NCBI GenBank assembly: GCA_008802785.1 | Contig: VUYT01000015.1 | Location: 1-64,000 of the forward strand | Length of the DNA stretch: 64,000 nt | Source: Symmetrospora coprosmae | Taxonomy: Eukaryota > Basidiomycota > Cystobasidiomycetes > Symmetrosporaceae | Direction: 5' to 3' | Part shown: piece by piece, positions 16,341-26,018 of the stretch | Layout of the letters: every line of letters begins with the position of its first letter | How positions within the stretch are numbered: the first letter of the stretch is position 1 | Notes under the pieces: generated by a model | Seen by the model: the letters and a program-made list of their open reading frames with translations, nothing else | The model's database searches: none | Told to the model about the DNA's origin: nothing | Program-made: the position numbers and the translations under genes

Positions 16341-17700
16341 ATGGTCGCCCTTTTCGATGGCCCCTCGCCATCGTCTGGCACAACTTCCTTCCTGTCCAGC
16401 CGGCGGCTCATTGTCCCCGCAGGCGGGCTCTTTCTCCTCGCAATCCTGCTCTTCTCTGCTTCCTCCTCCGAGCAAGTCTCTACACATGCATCGGCGGCCG
16501 GGAAGAAGCTCCTCAGCTACTATGGCCCCGCTTCTGCGGCACAGGGCGGCGCTGCCTCTAGGCCTGTGCTCGCCCTCGGCCCTACCAATCTGCAGGCTGC
16601 CGTGGCCCAGAGCGAGGCCATCTGGCAGCGCAACCTCGACAAGCGCAATGCGTTCATCGAGAAGAAGGGCGGGCTGGACAAGATGACGATGTTCGAATAT
16701 GATCCGGCTAAGCCACACGCAACGGATGGCGCCCAGAGTAGGCCCTTCCCGCTTCTATACACGCCCGGAAGCGTGACTGATACCGCCGAGAGCGCACAGT
16801 GTGGGTGGTCTGGGATCTCTTCACTCCTGCCTACAACTGTCCCTGGGAGGTCGAGCGGATCGGCGCGACAGCAGATGTGAGCGCTCGTGTCAGACTCGTG
16901 ACTCCTCGAAGCTGCGCGTTAAGCCGTTTCATCTACAGGGCGGCAAGTACGTCTGTGGACTGGAGCGGATCGTGTCCAAGCGCCAAGACAGGTGCATCGT
17001 GTACAGCTTTGGCATTTGGACCGAATCGTCCTTTGAGGCCGAGATGCTCGAGCGGAGCGAGTGTGAAGTGTGGATGTTTGACTTTTCAGTGAACAATGTG
17101 AACAAGGTGATTGGCCGCGAGCCATCCGCACGCCTAGTAGAGAGCTGACTCTGCGATTTGCAGCCTGGACCCGAGGTCCGCGCTCTGCCAAAGCCTTCGT
17201 TGGAGCGGGCTCATTTCTTCCCCTACGGCATCGGGCCTCGGAACTACATCCGAGGCGACAACCACGACCGCTTCTACACTCTACGCACTCTCATGGAGAT
17301 GAATGGGCACGATCATATCGATATCCTCAAGGTGGATGTGGAGGGTGCCGAGTTTGGGGTGCTGGACCAGATCATAGACGACTTCGGCCAAGGCAAGCTG
17401 CCGTTCGACCAGATGCAGCTCGAGCTTCACATCGAGCAGACAAAGCCACACGACACGACGGCCGACCTTCACAAGTGGTGGACGAGCCTTGAAGCGGCAG
17501 GGTTGCGGGCTTTCTCCTCCGAGCTGAACTACCCGGTGAGTCGGGTCGTAGCGTAGGCATGCTGTCCTAGACTAATGCGTCTGTATGCCGTGCTTCCTGT
17601 GCAGAGTATCCACTGGCTCCCTTATCCCACAGCGATGGAGATGAACTGGATCAATACCTGCAACGGCGCAGAGGACTGCGGGGCTCTCGTTCGGGACTAG
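16341..17700 (+). CDS. METTL24-like methyltransferase-domain protein, type II membrane
   Basis: Five exons (16341-16737, 16800-16876, 16939-17097, 17164-17535, 17605-17700) give 366 residues. A hydrophobic segment (RRLIVPAGGLFLLAILLF) near residue 20-38 would anchor the protein in the ER/Golgi with the rest in the lumen. The domain reads NCPWEVERIG, GGKYVCGLERI, CIVYSFGIW, CEVWMFDFS, then YTLRTLMEMNGH, IDILKVDVEGAEFGVLDQII and LELHIE, which are marks of the METTL24/Methyltransf_22 family, distantly related to FkbM methyltransferases. Substrate is unknown; a lumenal glycan is plausible. The donor site of intron 3 is ambiguous: GTGAAC after VNN fits the family best, a second GT six bases later would add two residues. 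Confidence 0.8.
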
Positions 17701-17846
17701 CTTTGCTGTCACTGTGCTACATACGTTTGTGTTGTCTGTAAGAGCATCCAAGAAGCAGACACAAGAGTACTCGCATATCTTCCAGCGTCATCATACATGT
17801 ATTGCCTACATCTGACGAGACGAATCACTGTCACGGCATTGCTCTC

Positions 17847-19822
17847 CTAGCAGCCAAGCGCAATTCCGCTGCCTTGTTGGCCCGGGGAACGATGGCTGCT
17901 TTCCGGGAGGGCTGAGGAGCAACCTGAACCGGACGTGTCCATGTCGCTAGCCCGCTCGTCCGGACGTGTCCGTGTCGCTAGCCCGCTCGTAGGCCTGCTA
18001 CTTGCGGGCGACACCTGCGACACGGCTGACGGAGACCGCGGCAGGGGCGCTCGAACGCGCGAGGAGGTGCTGCTACCGACATCTACCGTGCTCATGCTCG
18101 CCGTAGACGTCCGGGAGTGGCCTATGGCGGGTGTGGCACGCTCGCTTGTCGCGATGACATTGGGCCCCGTCCCGCGCCGCAAGAGACTCGCTTTGTTGAC
18201 GCGAGGAGCCATACTTGGCGTTTGTAGACTTGCCAGGCTTGAGCGCCGGGAATGACCCGCTATTGCATTTTCACTGGTGGCACGGCTGGATGAGCCAGAC
18301 AGCGAGCCGAAGAGCGCAGCTCGCTCGGCTGTTGTGTAGCTCTGCCGGCGCACACTTGAAGTCGGCAGAGGGGGAAGGCCTCTCTGTGAGGTCCGGAGGG
18401 AGTAAGCCTTTGTCTCCTTCGGCACGATGGACTGCGACCGCAACCTTATCAGCTGGAGTTGCTGCACATGTTTAGCTAAATAGCGGACTCACCGGAGCCG
18501 CGACTGTGCTCTGCACACTCAGCCTCCGTCCACCAAACCCTGGCTGCCCCTCGAAGCCCTGACTCCGCTCTGACGTGTTTGAGCTCTGGCGACGCACCGT
18601 AGCTGGCCGGAGTGTCCCCACTTTGTCCGTGCTTTCGCTCGACCCTCCTTCCAGCCGCGCGATGCTGGCTTTCGTTTGACGCGGCGCTACCGTCGGCTGC
18701 AGCAGTGATCGGACAGTCATCGAGCCCGTCTTCCGTCCGATGGAGACCGGGTCTTCGCGGGTGACCGTCCCAGTCGGATTGGTCACTGCCTGCTGATGCG
18801 CCTCTCGGTTGTGCACCTCCGCATCTGCGCTCCGACCCCGTCGCAAAGCCGCAGCTTTCGTGAGCCGTGGCGTGATGGAAGGGGCCGAGGTCGTCCCCGG
18901 CAGCGCCCGCGCTCGAAATGGGACCGTAGTGGTCTTTTCAGGCGCATCGATGCGGTCCGACGTGCCCGATGTAGTACTCGTGCCGGACGTCCGCCTTGTG
19001 CCGGTCGACGACTGACGGCTCTCTGCGACGTTCGAAGCAGCAACGACCTTGCCGATGTGGGGGAGCGGCGAAGCGATAACATTGTTGCCTTCAACATCGT
19101 CCTCGTCTGGGCATGCAGTCCTTTCGACATTCTCGTGCTTGTCTGGCGGCGCGCAAGATGCAGCGCTATCAAACGTAAAGACCCGCTTTTCCGTTGCCGG
19201 ACTGCGCAGAACCACAGGCTCCGGGTCTTCTGAAGGGAACAACATGGCGATAGCCTCATGCGAGTCTGTCGTAGCGAAGGTGCTGCCGTCGAAGGGGGGG
19301 GAGAGCCTGTGCATTACCGCATGTCAGCACGTTCGGGGCTGCGGCAATCATCCAGTAGCGTCCACCCACTGCAGCGCAGTGCCCTCCTGACGCGCAAAGA
19401 GTTTTGACAGTCTCTCCGAGAGCTGCAGGGTAGAAGTGGGTTGGTAAGACGTGTTTAGCGGTGACATCGGGCCCCGAGGCTCAAAAGTGGCCATACTGCC
19501 CAGACTCACAAGCTCCGCAGTGGACTTTTCATCGTCGTCCTCCTCAGCATCTCCAATCAGAGCAACCCATGCAGGCGCAGTTGCACTGTTGATGCGTGGT
19601 CAGCTCATATCTGCCCGCCCGCCTTTTGCCCTCTTGTGCTGCTGCGACGCACCTCGTGACCGCGACGACCTGGGCGAGTTCCGGGCCGACACCTCGGTCT
19701 AGGAGGCGCTCCTGTATGACAGCCAGACCATGCTGCTGCTCCAGATGCTGCTTTACTTCGCGCTTGACTGCTGTATCGAGGCTGCTTGAGCCAGTGCAGA
19801 GCAGGAGACACTGGGCGCGCAC
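17847..19822 (-). CDS. Unknown Ser/Thr/Arg-rich protein with three PRxxKAxxxR motifs
   Basis: I do not recognise this gene. Coding character is clear over about 2 kb on the minus strand: a conserved-looking N-terminal part (around 19822-19660, with LEQQHGLAVIQERLLDRG), then exons containing APAWVALIGDAEEDDDEKS, LSERLSKLFARQEGTALQW and a long disordered region 19300-17847. The disordered part carries three copies of a motif of the form (S/T)xxPRxxKAxxxR: SITPRLTKAAALRRG near 18830-18880, TVAPRQTKASIARLEG near 18645-18695 and SMAPRVNKASLLRRG near 18168-18222. The true start codon is not resolved: upstream of 19822 the first codon in frame is GTG and an upstream exon is likely. The C-terminal tail is altered by a 31-base tandem duplication. 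Role unknown. Confidence 0.5.
17931..17992. repeat. 31-base tandem duplication
   Basis: Two copies begin GGACGTGTCC at 17931 and 17962 and share the core TGTCGCTAGCCCGCTCGT, with one internal mismatch. The period is 31, not a multiple of three, so the same bases are read in two frames inside the C-terminus of the unknown gene (RASDMDTS versus LATRTRPDE). Confidence 0.85.
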
Positions 19823-20103
19823 GACTGTTGTGTCGCGAGGCTCGCCACAGGGAAGGGGGGAAGGGGGACCCAGTCTGAATGACGCGCAGAGCGCAGACGG
19901 GTCGAGGCACGCTGCTGAGGGTCAGACGGTGCGACTCAAGCACAATTGCAGTATGCGCTAGATATGGGCGGTTGTGCGAACGTATGAAGGCGCCCAGAGC
20001 CGCCCAAAGCCCAAACCGCACGCGCCATCTCCGCAACTTCGCGCGCCCAAAGCCTGCTCAAAACAAGTCTGCATTACGACAGTGCGAAAGTAGCGAAAAG
20101 AGG

Positions 20104-22522
20104 CTACACCGACGTGGGCTCTGTTGGCTCGTACAGGTCCGTAACTGCGCCGTGCGATGCGTCCGAGACCAGCCGGATGTACTTCCACAGCGTGCCTGAT
20201 GACGAAATGCATCGGTGTTAGAGCCCGCAGAGGCTTAGAGACACATGCACGAACTCACCCTGCGTGACCTTAGGCGGTCTCGGCGTCCACGTCTTCTTGC
20301 GCTCGGCAAGCTCCTCGGGGCTAACATCCACGTCGAGCGTGTTCTTGACGGCGTCGATAGTGATTATGTCTCCATCCCTGATGAGGCCGATCGGTCCGCC
20401 CTCAGCAGCTTCTGGCACGACGTGGCCGATGCAGAAGCCGTGCGTGCCGCCAGAGAAGCGGCCGTCGGTCAGGCACGCGACATCGTTGCCGAGGCCAGCG
20501 CCCATGACGAGCGAGGTCGGCTTGAGCATCTCTGGCATGCCCGGTCCACCCTTGGGGCCCAGGTACCGCAGGACAATGACCGTCTTCTCGCCCGTCTTGA
20601 TCTCGTTGTTCTCAATTGCACTGACGAGGTCAACCTCCGCCTCAAAGACGCGCGCCTTGCCCTGAAAGTAGGTTCCTTCCTTGCCTGTGATCTTGGCCAC
20701 GGCGCCTCCCGGCGCGAGCGACCCTCGCAGGATGCGCAGATGCCCTGTCGACTTGATCGGGTTCGACAGCGGCCGCAGGACATCCTGGTCCGCGGGAAGA
20801 GACGGTGCCTTCTCGAGGTTCTCGGCCAGTGTCTTGCCCGTGACGGTCATGGTGGATCCGTCAATCAAGCCGTTTTCGTGCAGGTACTTCATGACGGCTT
20901 CAAAGCGTATGGGCGACGTAGTCAGCTTCCGCCGAGTTTCGGTACAGGCGAAATGATATTATGCATCGGGATGACCCACCAGGAATGCCTCCGATTCGGT
21001 GCACGTCCTTGAAGACATACTTGCCGGACGGCTTCAAGTCGGCCAAGAGGGGAATGCGGTCGGACACGCTCTGGAAGTCGTCGATGGTGAGCTTGATGCC
21101 AACGCTGTGGGCGATAGCGATCAGGTGAAGGACGGCGTTGGTGCTTCCGCCCAGAATCATGATGAGGACCATGGCGTTCTCGAAAGCCACACGCGTCATG
21201 ATGTCGCGTGGCTTAATGTCCTTCTCAAGGAGTATCTGCATCGCCGCTCCAATCCCATCGCATTCTTGCGTCTTCTCCGGGCTTTCTGCCGGGAAGGACG
21301 ACGAGCCTGGCAGAGTCATGCCGAGCGCTTCTGCTGCCGAAGCCATTGTGTTTGCCGTGTACATGCCTGTGCGAGGAGGACAGCATTGCGGATCAGCAGT
21401 GGGACCGTCAATGTCCACGCGGCACTATCAGACACTCACCTCCGCACGCCCCCGGCCCTGGGCAAGCATTGCGGACGGTGTCGTACCGCTTCTTCTCCGC
21501 CTCCTCCGTCTTGCCCTCCTGCAGGTACTGCCCATAGCTCTGGAATGCCGAGACAATGTCGAGCTGCGGCTGTCCAGCGCAGCTACCTGGCCGGATCGTG
21601 CCTCCGTATACCATCAGTCCCGGCCGGTTGAGTCGACCAAGCGCCATGAGCGTTCCAGGCATGTTTTTCTGTGTGTGCGATTGGAACGCGCTGTGTCAGC
21701 TTTGGCAGCCACGCAGGCAGAGACCGCGTGTGCGCCGATTGCTCACATCGCATCCAGGCACCACGACAACACCGTCTAACCAGTGTCCTCCAGCGACTGA
21801 CTCGACAGAGTCCGCAATGAGATCACGGCTCTGCAGCGAGTACGACATGCCGAAGGTACCCATCGAAATGCCGTCCGACACGGCGGGTGTGCCAAACTGG
21901 TACCCGGTCAGGTTGGCTTTCCGGATCGAGCGCGTTATCCGCTGGCCCATTCCGAGGAGGTGGCCATTGCATGGGTTGCCCTCGTACCTGCAGCGTCGAA
22001 CACAACGACCCGAGTCGAGCGTGACAAAGAGTAAGTGGCGACTTTCTGGGACGACAGCTGGCTCTGCGCCATGCGGGCGGAGGACACTCACCAAACGCTC
22101 GCCACGCCAATCATTGGCTTCTCGAGGTCCGAGTCCTTCTCAATGCCCTCTGTCGCGTACAGCATTGCCTGTTTGTCGGAGCAGCAACGTCGTGCAGCGT
22201 CATACCGGCCGAGTGAGCGGGCGGCCAATCCAGGTGAAGTCGATTCGAGCGTTCGCACGTCAGCGTACACATCACACACGCCCAACCAAGCGACAGCGAG
22301 ATGACAACGTACCTGTGACGCGCCCTGGTCCTTTGGCTTTGTGATGTTCCTGCTGTACTTGTTCAGCCCGGTGTGGCCCGACGAGCCGCCGGCAGCGGCG
22401 GAGGTAGAAAATTGTCCACATCCGAGGGCGCGGTAGACTGAGCAGCCGCCGCAGCGCGGTCCTGCAGGAGTGTTGCCGCTCGACATTGTTCGTGCGAGGT
22501 TGGCTGCAGAGGCGCGGAGCAT
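20104..22522 (-). CDS. ilv3: Dihydroxy-acid dehydratase, mitochondrial
   Basis: Seven exons (22522-22313, 22168-22092, 21987-21747, 21668-21440, 21366-20980, 20897-20259, 20195-20104) sum to 624 residues. It dehydrates dihydroxy-isovalerate and dihydroxy-methylvalerate, the third step of Val/Leu/Ile synthesis, in mitochondria with an Fe-S cluster. The start [12 protein letters not shown] looks like a transit peptide. Cluster ligands are visible in YEGNPCN, VVVPGCDKNMPG and [17 protein letters not shown]. Further blocks are [37 protein letters not shown] and the terminal [18 protein letters not shown]. Upstream in-frame sequence exists to 22666 but begins with GTG, so the ATG at 22522 is preferred. 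The promoter side faces the 3' end of mdm38, 302 bases away. Confidence 0.96.
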
Positions 22523-22710
22523 CCTGGCTGGGAGGGAGCTTCTGGCGGGAAGTGGGCGCAGGAGAGCCACAGGGTACGGCGCAGGCGGCTCCACGCGCGT
22601 GACGAGCGGCTTTGTGGCGACGATGAGAGCGAGACAGGACAGCGAGACAGCCTGCCAGTGAGGCACACGCCAGACACACGGGGATCATCGAAGTAGTAAA
22701 GAGGTGGGGA

Positions 22711-22719
22711 AGACTCATG
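22711..22719. promoter_or_regulatory. Possible Gcn4-like half-matched site upstream of ilv3
   Basis: The plus-strand stretch around here reads AAGACTCAT, one base from the ATGACTCAT Gcn4/bZIP consensus, about 190 bases upstream of the ilv3 ATG. Amino-acid biosynthetic genes of fungi are commonly under Gcn4/Cpc1. A single near-match is weak evidence. Confidence 0.2.
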
Positions 22720-22824
22720 CAGACTGCTAGAGATACATAAATACGCGACAATATAAGGCTGGCCTACCCATAGCACTCGCATGAGATAGCCTTTTTTTCC
22801 GTACTCGTCTCGGACCGTTCGCTA

Positions 22825-25680
22825 CTACTCGACAATCTCCTCGCGCTTTGGCTTCTTTGGTGTGCTAGCAGGCTTCTCTTCCTTCTTGCTCTCAGCAGTC
22901 TCGCTGCCCTTGAGCTTGGAAGACAGAGAGCTGGCCGCCGAGCCGAGCAGGTCCGTGATGCCTTCGGTCTTGCGCAGCTCTTCCGTCTCGCCAACGATCT
23001 GGTCCGCTGCGTCGTCAATGACGACACCAAGGCTGGTTGATGAGATGGGAGGGGTATGTCAGAGATCCATCGGTGCCACAGATGCATAAAAAATGTCGAC
23101 CGAGCTCACCCTTCGACCTCGGCCAGCGAGGTGACATCCTCAAGTGGGACAAAGCCGTCGTGGTCAACGTCAAGCTTGTCAATGAGCGCAGTGATGGTCT
23201 CGTCGTCCGGCCGGTGCCTGATTTGCTCAAACGCGCTGCGCAGGTTCAGGACGCTGATCTTGCCGTCGGCGCAGTCAAAGTGCTGCAGCTTGTCGTAAAC
23301 CTGGTCGGCACAAGACCTGAGCGTCAGCACGGCTGCCGGACGTGCGAGCATGTAATACCGTCTCTCACCTCCTTGTCGTACGCATCAAGCTGCTCGTCGA
23401 TCTGCGTAATCATCTTCTGGATACGCTTTTCGAGCTTGGTGACGACCGTGTCCTCCTTCTGTGGCTGCTCCTCCTTGGCCTGCCCTGCTTCGCCGACCGC
23501 AGCGGACGCAGACGTCTCGCCAGCTGAGGCTGCCGCTGCTGTACCGAGCGACTCCTCCATCAGTTTCGCCAGATCCTGTCGCTCTCGCCTCACGGACGAG
23601 CGGGCGCTCAGGATGGACAGAGCCTCGCCGAGCTCGGTAAGCTGCTCGGTCGTCATCTTGGCGTCCTTCTTTGCAGCAGAGGCAGGCGCATCTCCGGCAA
23701 GCGTAGCCGTGGCAGTGTCGGTCTGCGCAGCCATCTCGTCCGGCAGCATCTGCTTGGCCTGCTCTCGCTCTGCCTCGAACTTCTCGCGCTCGACCTCGAC
23801 CTCGCTCAAGCCAGGGGCGACGGGGTTGCCTTCTGGCGTGGCTGCAGACGTCTGTGCTGCTCCGCTCTCGGCTGCTGCGGCACGAGCCGCCTCCTCGGCC
23901 TCTTCCTGCTGCTGCTTCCGCATCTTACGCGCTTCTTCTTCCTCCTGCTCCTGCTCAGCCTCGTCTTCGATGAGCTCCTCTTGTTCCTGGAGCACCTCGA
24001 GGCGCTGCTTGAACGCCTTGTCTTCCTCGTCGCTCAGCATGCCAAGCTCAGTCTCGTTAAGGAGCGTGTCGGGGAGACTGGACAGCGTATGCTTCAGGCT
24101 CGACAGGTGGTCGATCGTGCCATCGGGCTTCTCCGTGAAGGCGAACGCCTTGCTCAGGATGAGCAGCGTGCCAGAGAGATTGTGCTTGAGGTGCAGGTCG
24201 ATCCACTGGCCGAGCTCTGCCCGCTGCTTCTCCTCCGGTGAGTTGGCGGACGAGGTGCGGATTCCTCGGCTGGCACAGGCGTGCGCCAGCTCGGTAGCAG
24301 AAAGCGAGTCCACACCTTCTGTCTGAATCAGCTTGTCGTCCTTCTCCAGCTTGGCCATCCGGCTCCGGATGGTGTATCGAAGGAAGTTGTCCGTCCCGAA
24401 TGCGTTGATGTTCATGTAGCGGCACATCGAGACGAGCTGTGGGCGGGACAGGTTGTCCAAGGTGAGATCGTCCTGGAATAGCCGTGCGACCTTGACAATG
24501 TCGTCGGTCGATGGCTGCTCTCCGGTGGAGCGGACCTGCAAGCGATGACGACGGCGACGTTGAGGGTGCGATCAGATACTGCCACAAACAGTCTACGAGG
24601 GAAGGACAGGGGGCCGAGGCATGCGGAGCTCACTTTGCGGAAGAAGGTGCGGAACTCCTCAGACTGTTTGATCTTCTCCGGGTCGTTGGCAAGCCCAGAC
24701 TCTCGGATAGTCTCCTGTAGGAATTTTGCCATCTCGATCCTGACCTTGAGGAGCTTGCGCTTTTTCTCGTCGGCAGCGTGCTTATCCTCGAATGTGGATG
24801 GCAGCATGTTGGGGAAAATCTTCAGAGCTACTGGGAGAAGGAGCTCCATGAATGGGATGACGAGGAAGGGAATGAAGGGAATCAGGCGGAGAAGGTCCTG
24901 CGTCGTGCGCTTGAGCTGACGAGCGAAGAGACGTCGCGAGGATCAGGGCGAGCGACAATAGTCAGCGCCCAAGCACTGCAGCAGCAGAGAGATAGGGAAG
25001 GTCAATGAACGTACTTGCCGCTTCTCTCGGCGCGTCAGGCTCTTGCCTTGGAGCAGCTTGTACTGCAGACGGGCCGAAATCTTGATCTCCTTGCCGAGGA
25101 GCTTTGTCCCATTCCAGTAGTGGTTCGCCTCATGCTTGATCTTCTTCCACACGCGCGTCGTGAGCCTCTCCTTTGGCTTGCCGACTTCCTTCTTGTCCTT
25201 CGCGGTCGTTGACGCTGTCGACGCAACGGTGCCTGACTTCTCCTTGCTGGCAGCACCCAGGGCCGCAGCAGACTCCGCTCCATCCAGCGACGCCGATACT
25301 TTGGCCGCTGTCGCCTTCTCGCTGCTGCTGTCTGGCTGCAAGCTGGCTCCTGCTGCTCGCTTCGCCTTGTCGGACGTGTAAGGAGGCGGCGGCGGTGGTA
25401 CCGCAGTCGCACCTCCTGATGACGGACGAGCCTCTGTGCTCTGAAAACGAGACTGCAGCAGGCTCAGCGGTATCCCGCTCGAGCCATGTGCGTGTATGAG
25501 GGAACCATGCCGGAATGCCGCTCTGCCCCGAGGCTGCTGAAGCAGTGCACAGCTAGTGCTGGTGCTGCTGCTGGTGCTGCCGTATCTCCGAAGCGATGCC
25601 GCATCGAGCTGCTTGAGCAGCTGCAGCGACACAACCGGCGCCGTCTGCCGGTTCACTCTGCGCGCTGTAGCTTGGAGCAT
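22825..25680 (-). CDS. mdm38: LETM1/Mdm38 mitochondrial inner-membrane protein
   Basis: Five exons (25680-25015, 24915-24634, 24535-23369, 23300-23110, 23032-22825) encode 837 residues. LETM1 proteins support K+/H+ exchange, mitochondrial morphology and ribosome-membrane contact. A Ser/Arg-rich presequence is followed by WKKIKHEANHYWNGTKLL, the transmembrane block LIPFIPFLVIPFMELLLPVA, and the ribosome-binding LETM domain (SRPQLVSMCRYMNINAFGTD, LRYTIRSRMAKLEKDDKLI, SPEEKQRAELGQWIDLHLKH). Long Glu/Ala/Gln-rich coiled coils follow. Near the C-terminus DVDHDGFVPLEDV forms an EF-hand-like loop, as in animal and plant LETM1. Yeast Mdm38 is shorter. ATG at 25680 is chosen for the presequence; an in-frame ATG at about 25836 would add residues without obvious targeting character. 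Confidence 0.93.
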
Positions 25681-26018
25681 TGTAGCAGGTTTGCGACGGG
25701 TCGAGGTGCGGTCGACTGCGCAAGAGGTGCTGGCGCGCGTCTGACCGGCTTGGTGGCGAAGGCCCTCGAAATACTCGCAAAGCAAGGGCGACCGCTCCAG
25801 CGAGCAGGACCTCAGGCGCAGGACAGTCTGTTTCATTATATGATCGTCGCTACAGAGTATACCTAAGGATGCAGACATTACAAGAGCTCACTCGAGTGGC
25901 TGGAGGGGAGTGGGGTCGGTCTAAAGATGGCTCGAAAGCTACCAAACGTACGGAAATGAAGGAAGGGATGTAGAAACAGGCAAGAGATACGAAGGAAGGC
26001 CACTCCCGCTAAGCTCGC
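25681..26018. other. Short intergenic region mdm38 / fzo1
   Basis: This 338-base gap contains the mdm38 promoter and the fzo1 3' end; both genes read leftward. No gene is visible. Confidence 0.5.

Noticed and set aside
23037-24326. 429-codon plus-strand frame rich in Ser and Cys
   Set aside because: Antisense shadow of the Glu/Ala/Gln-rich coiled coil of mdm38.
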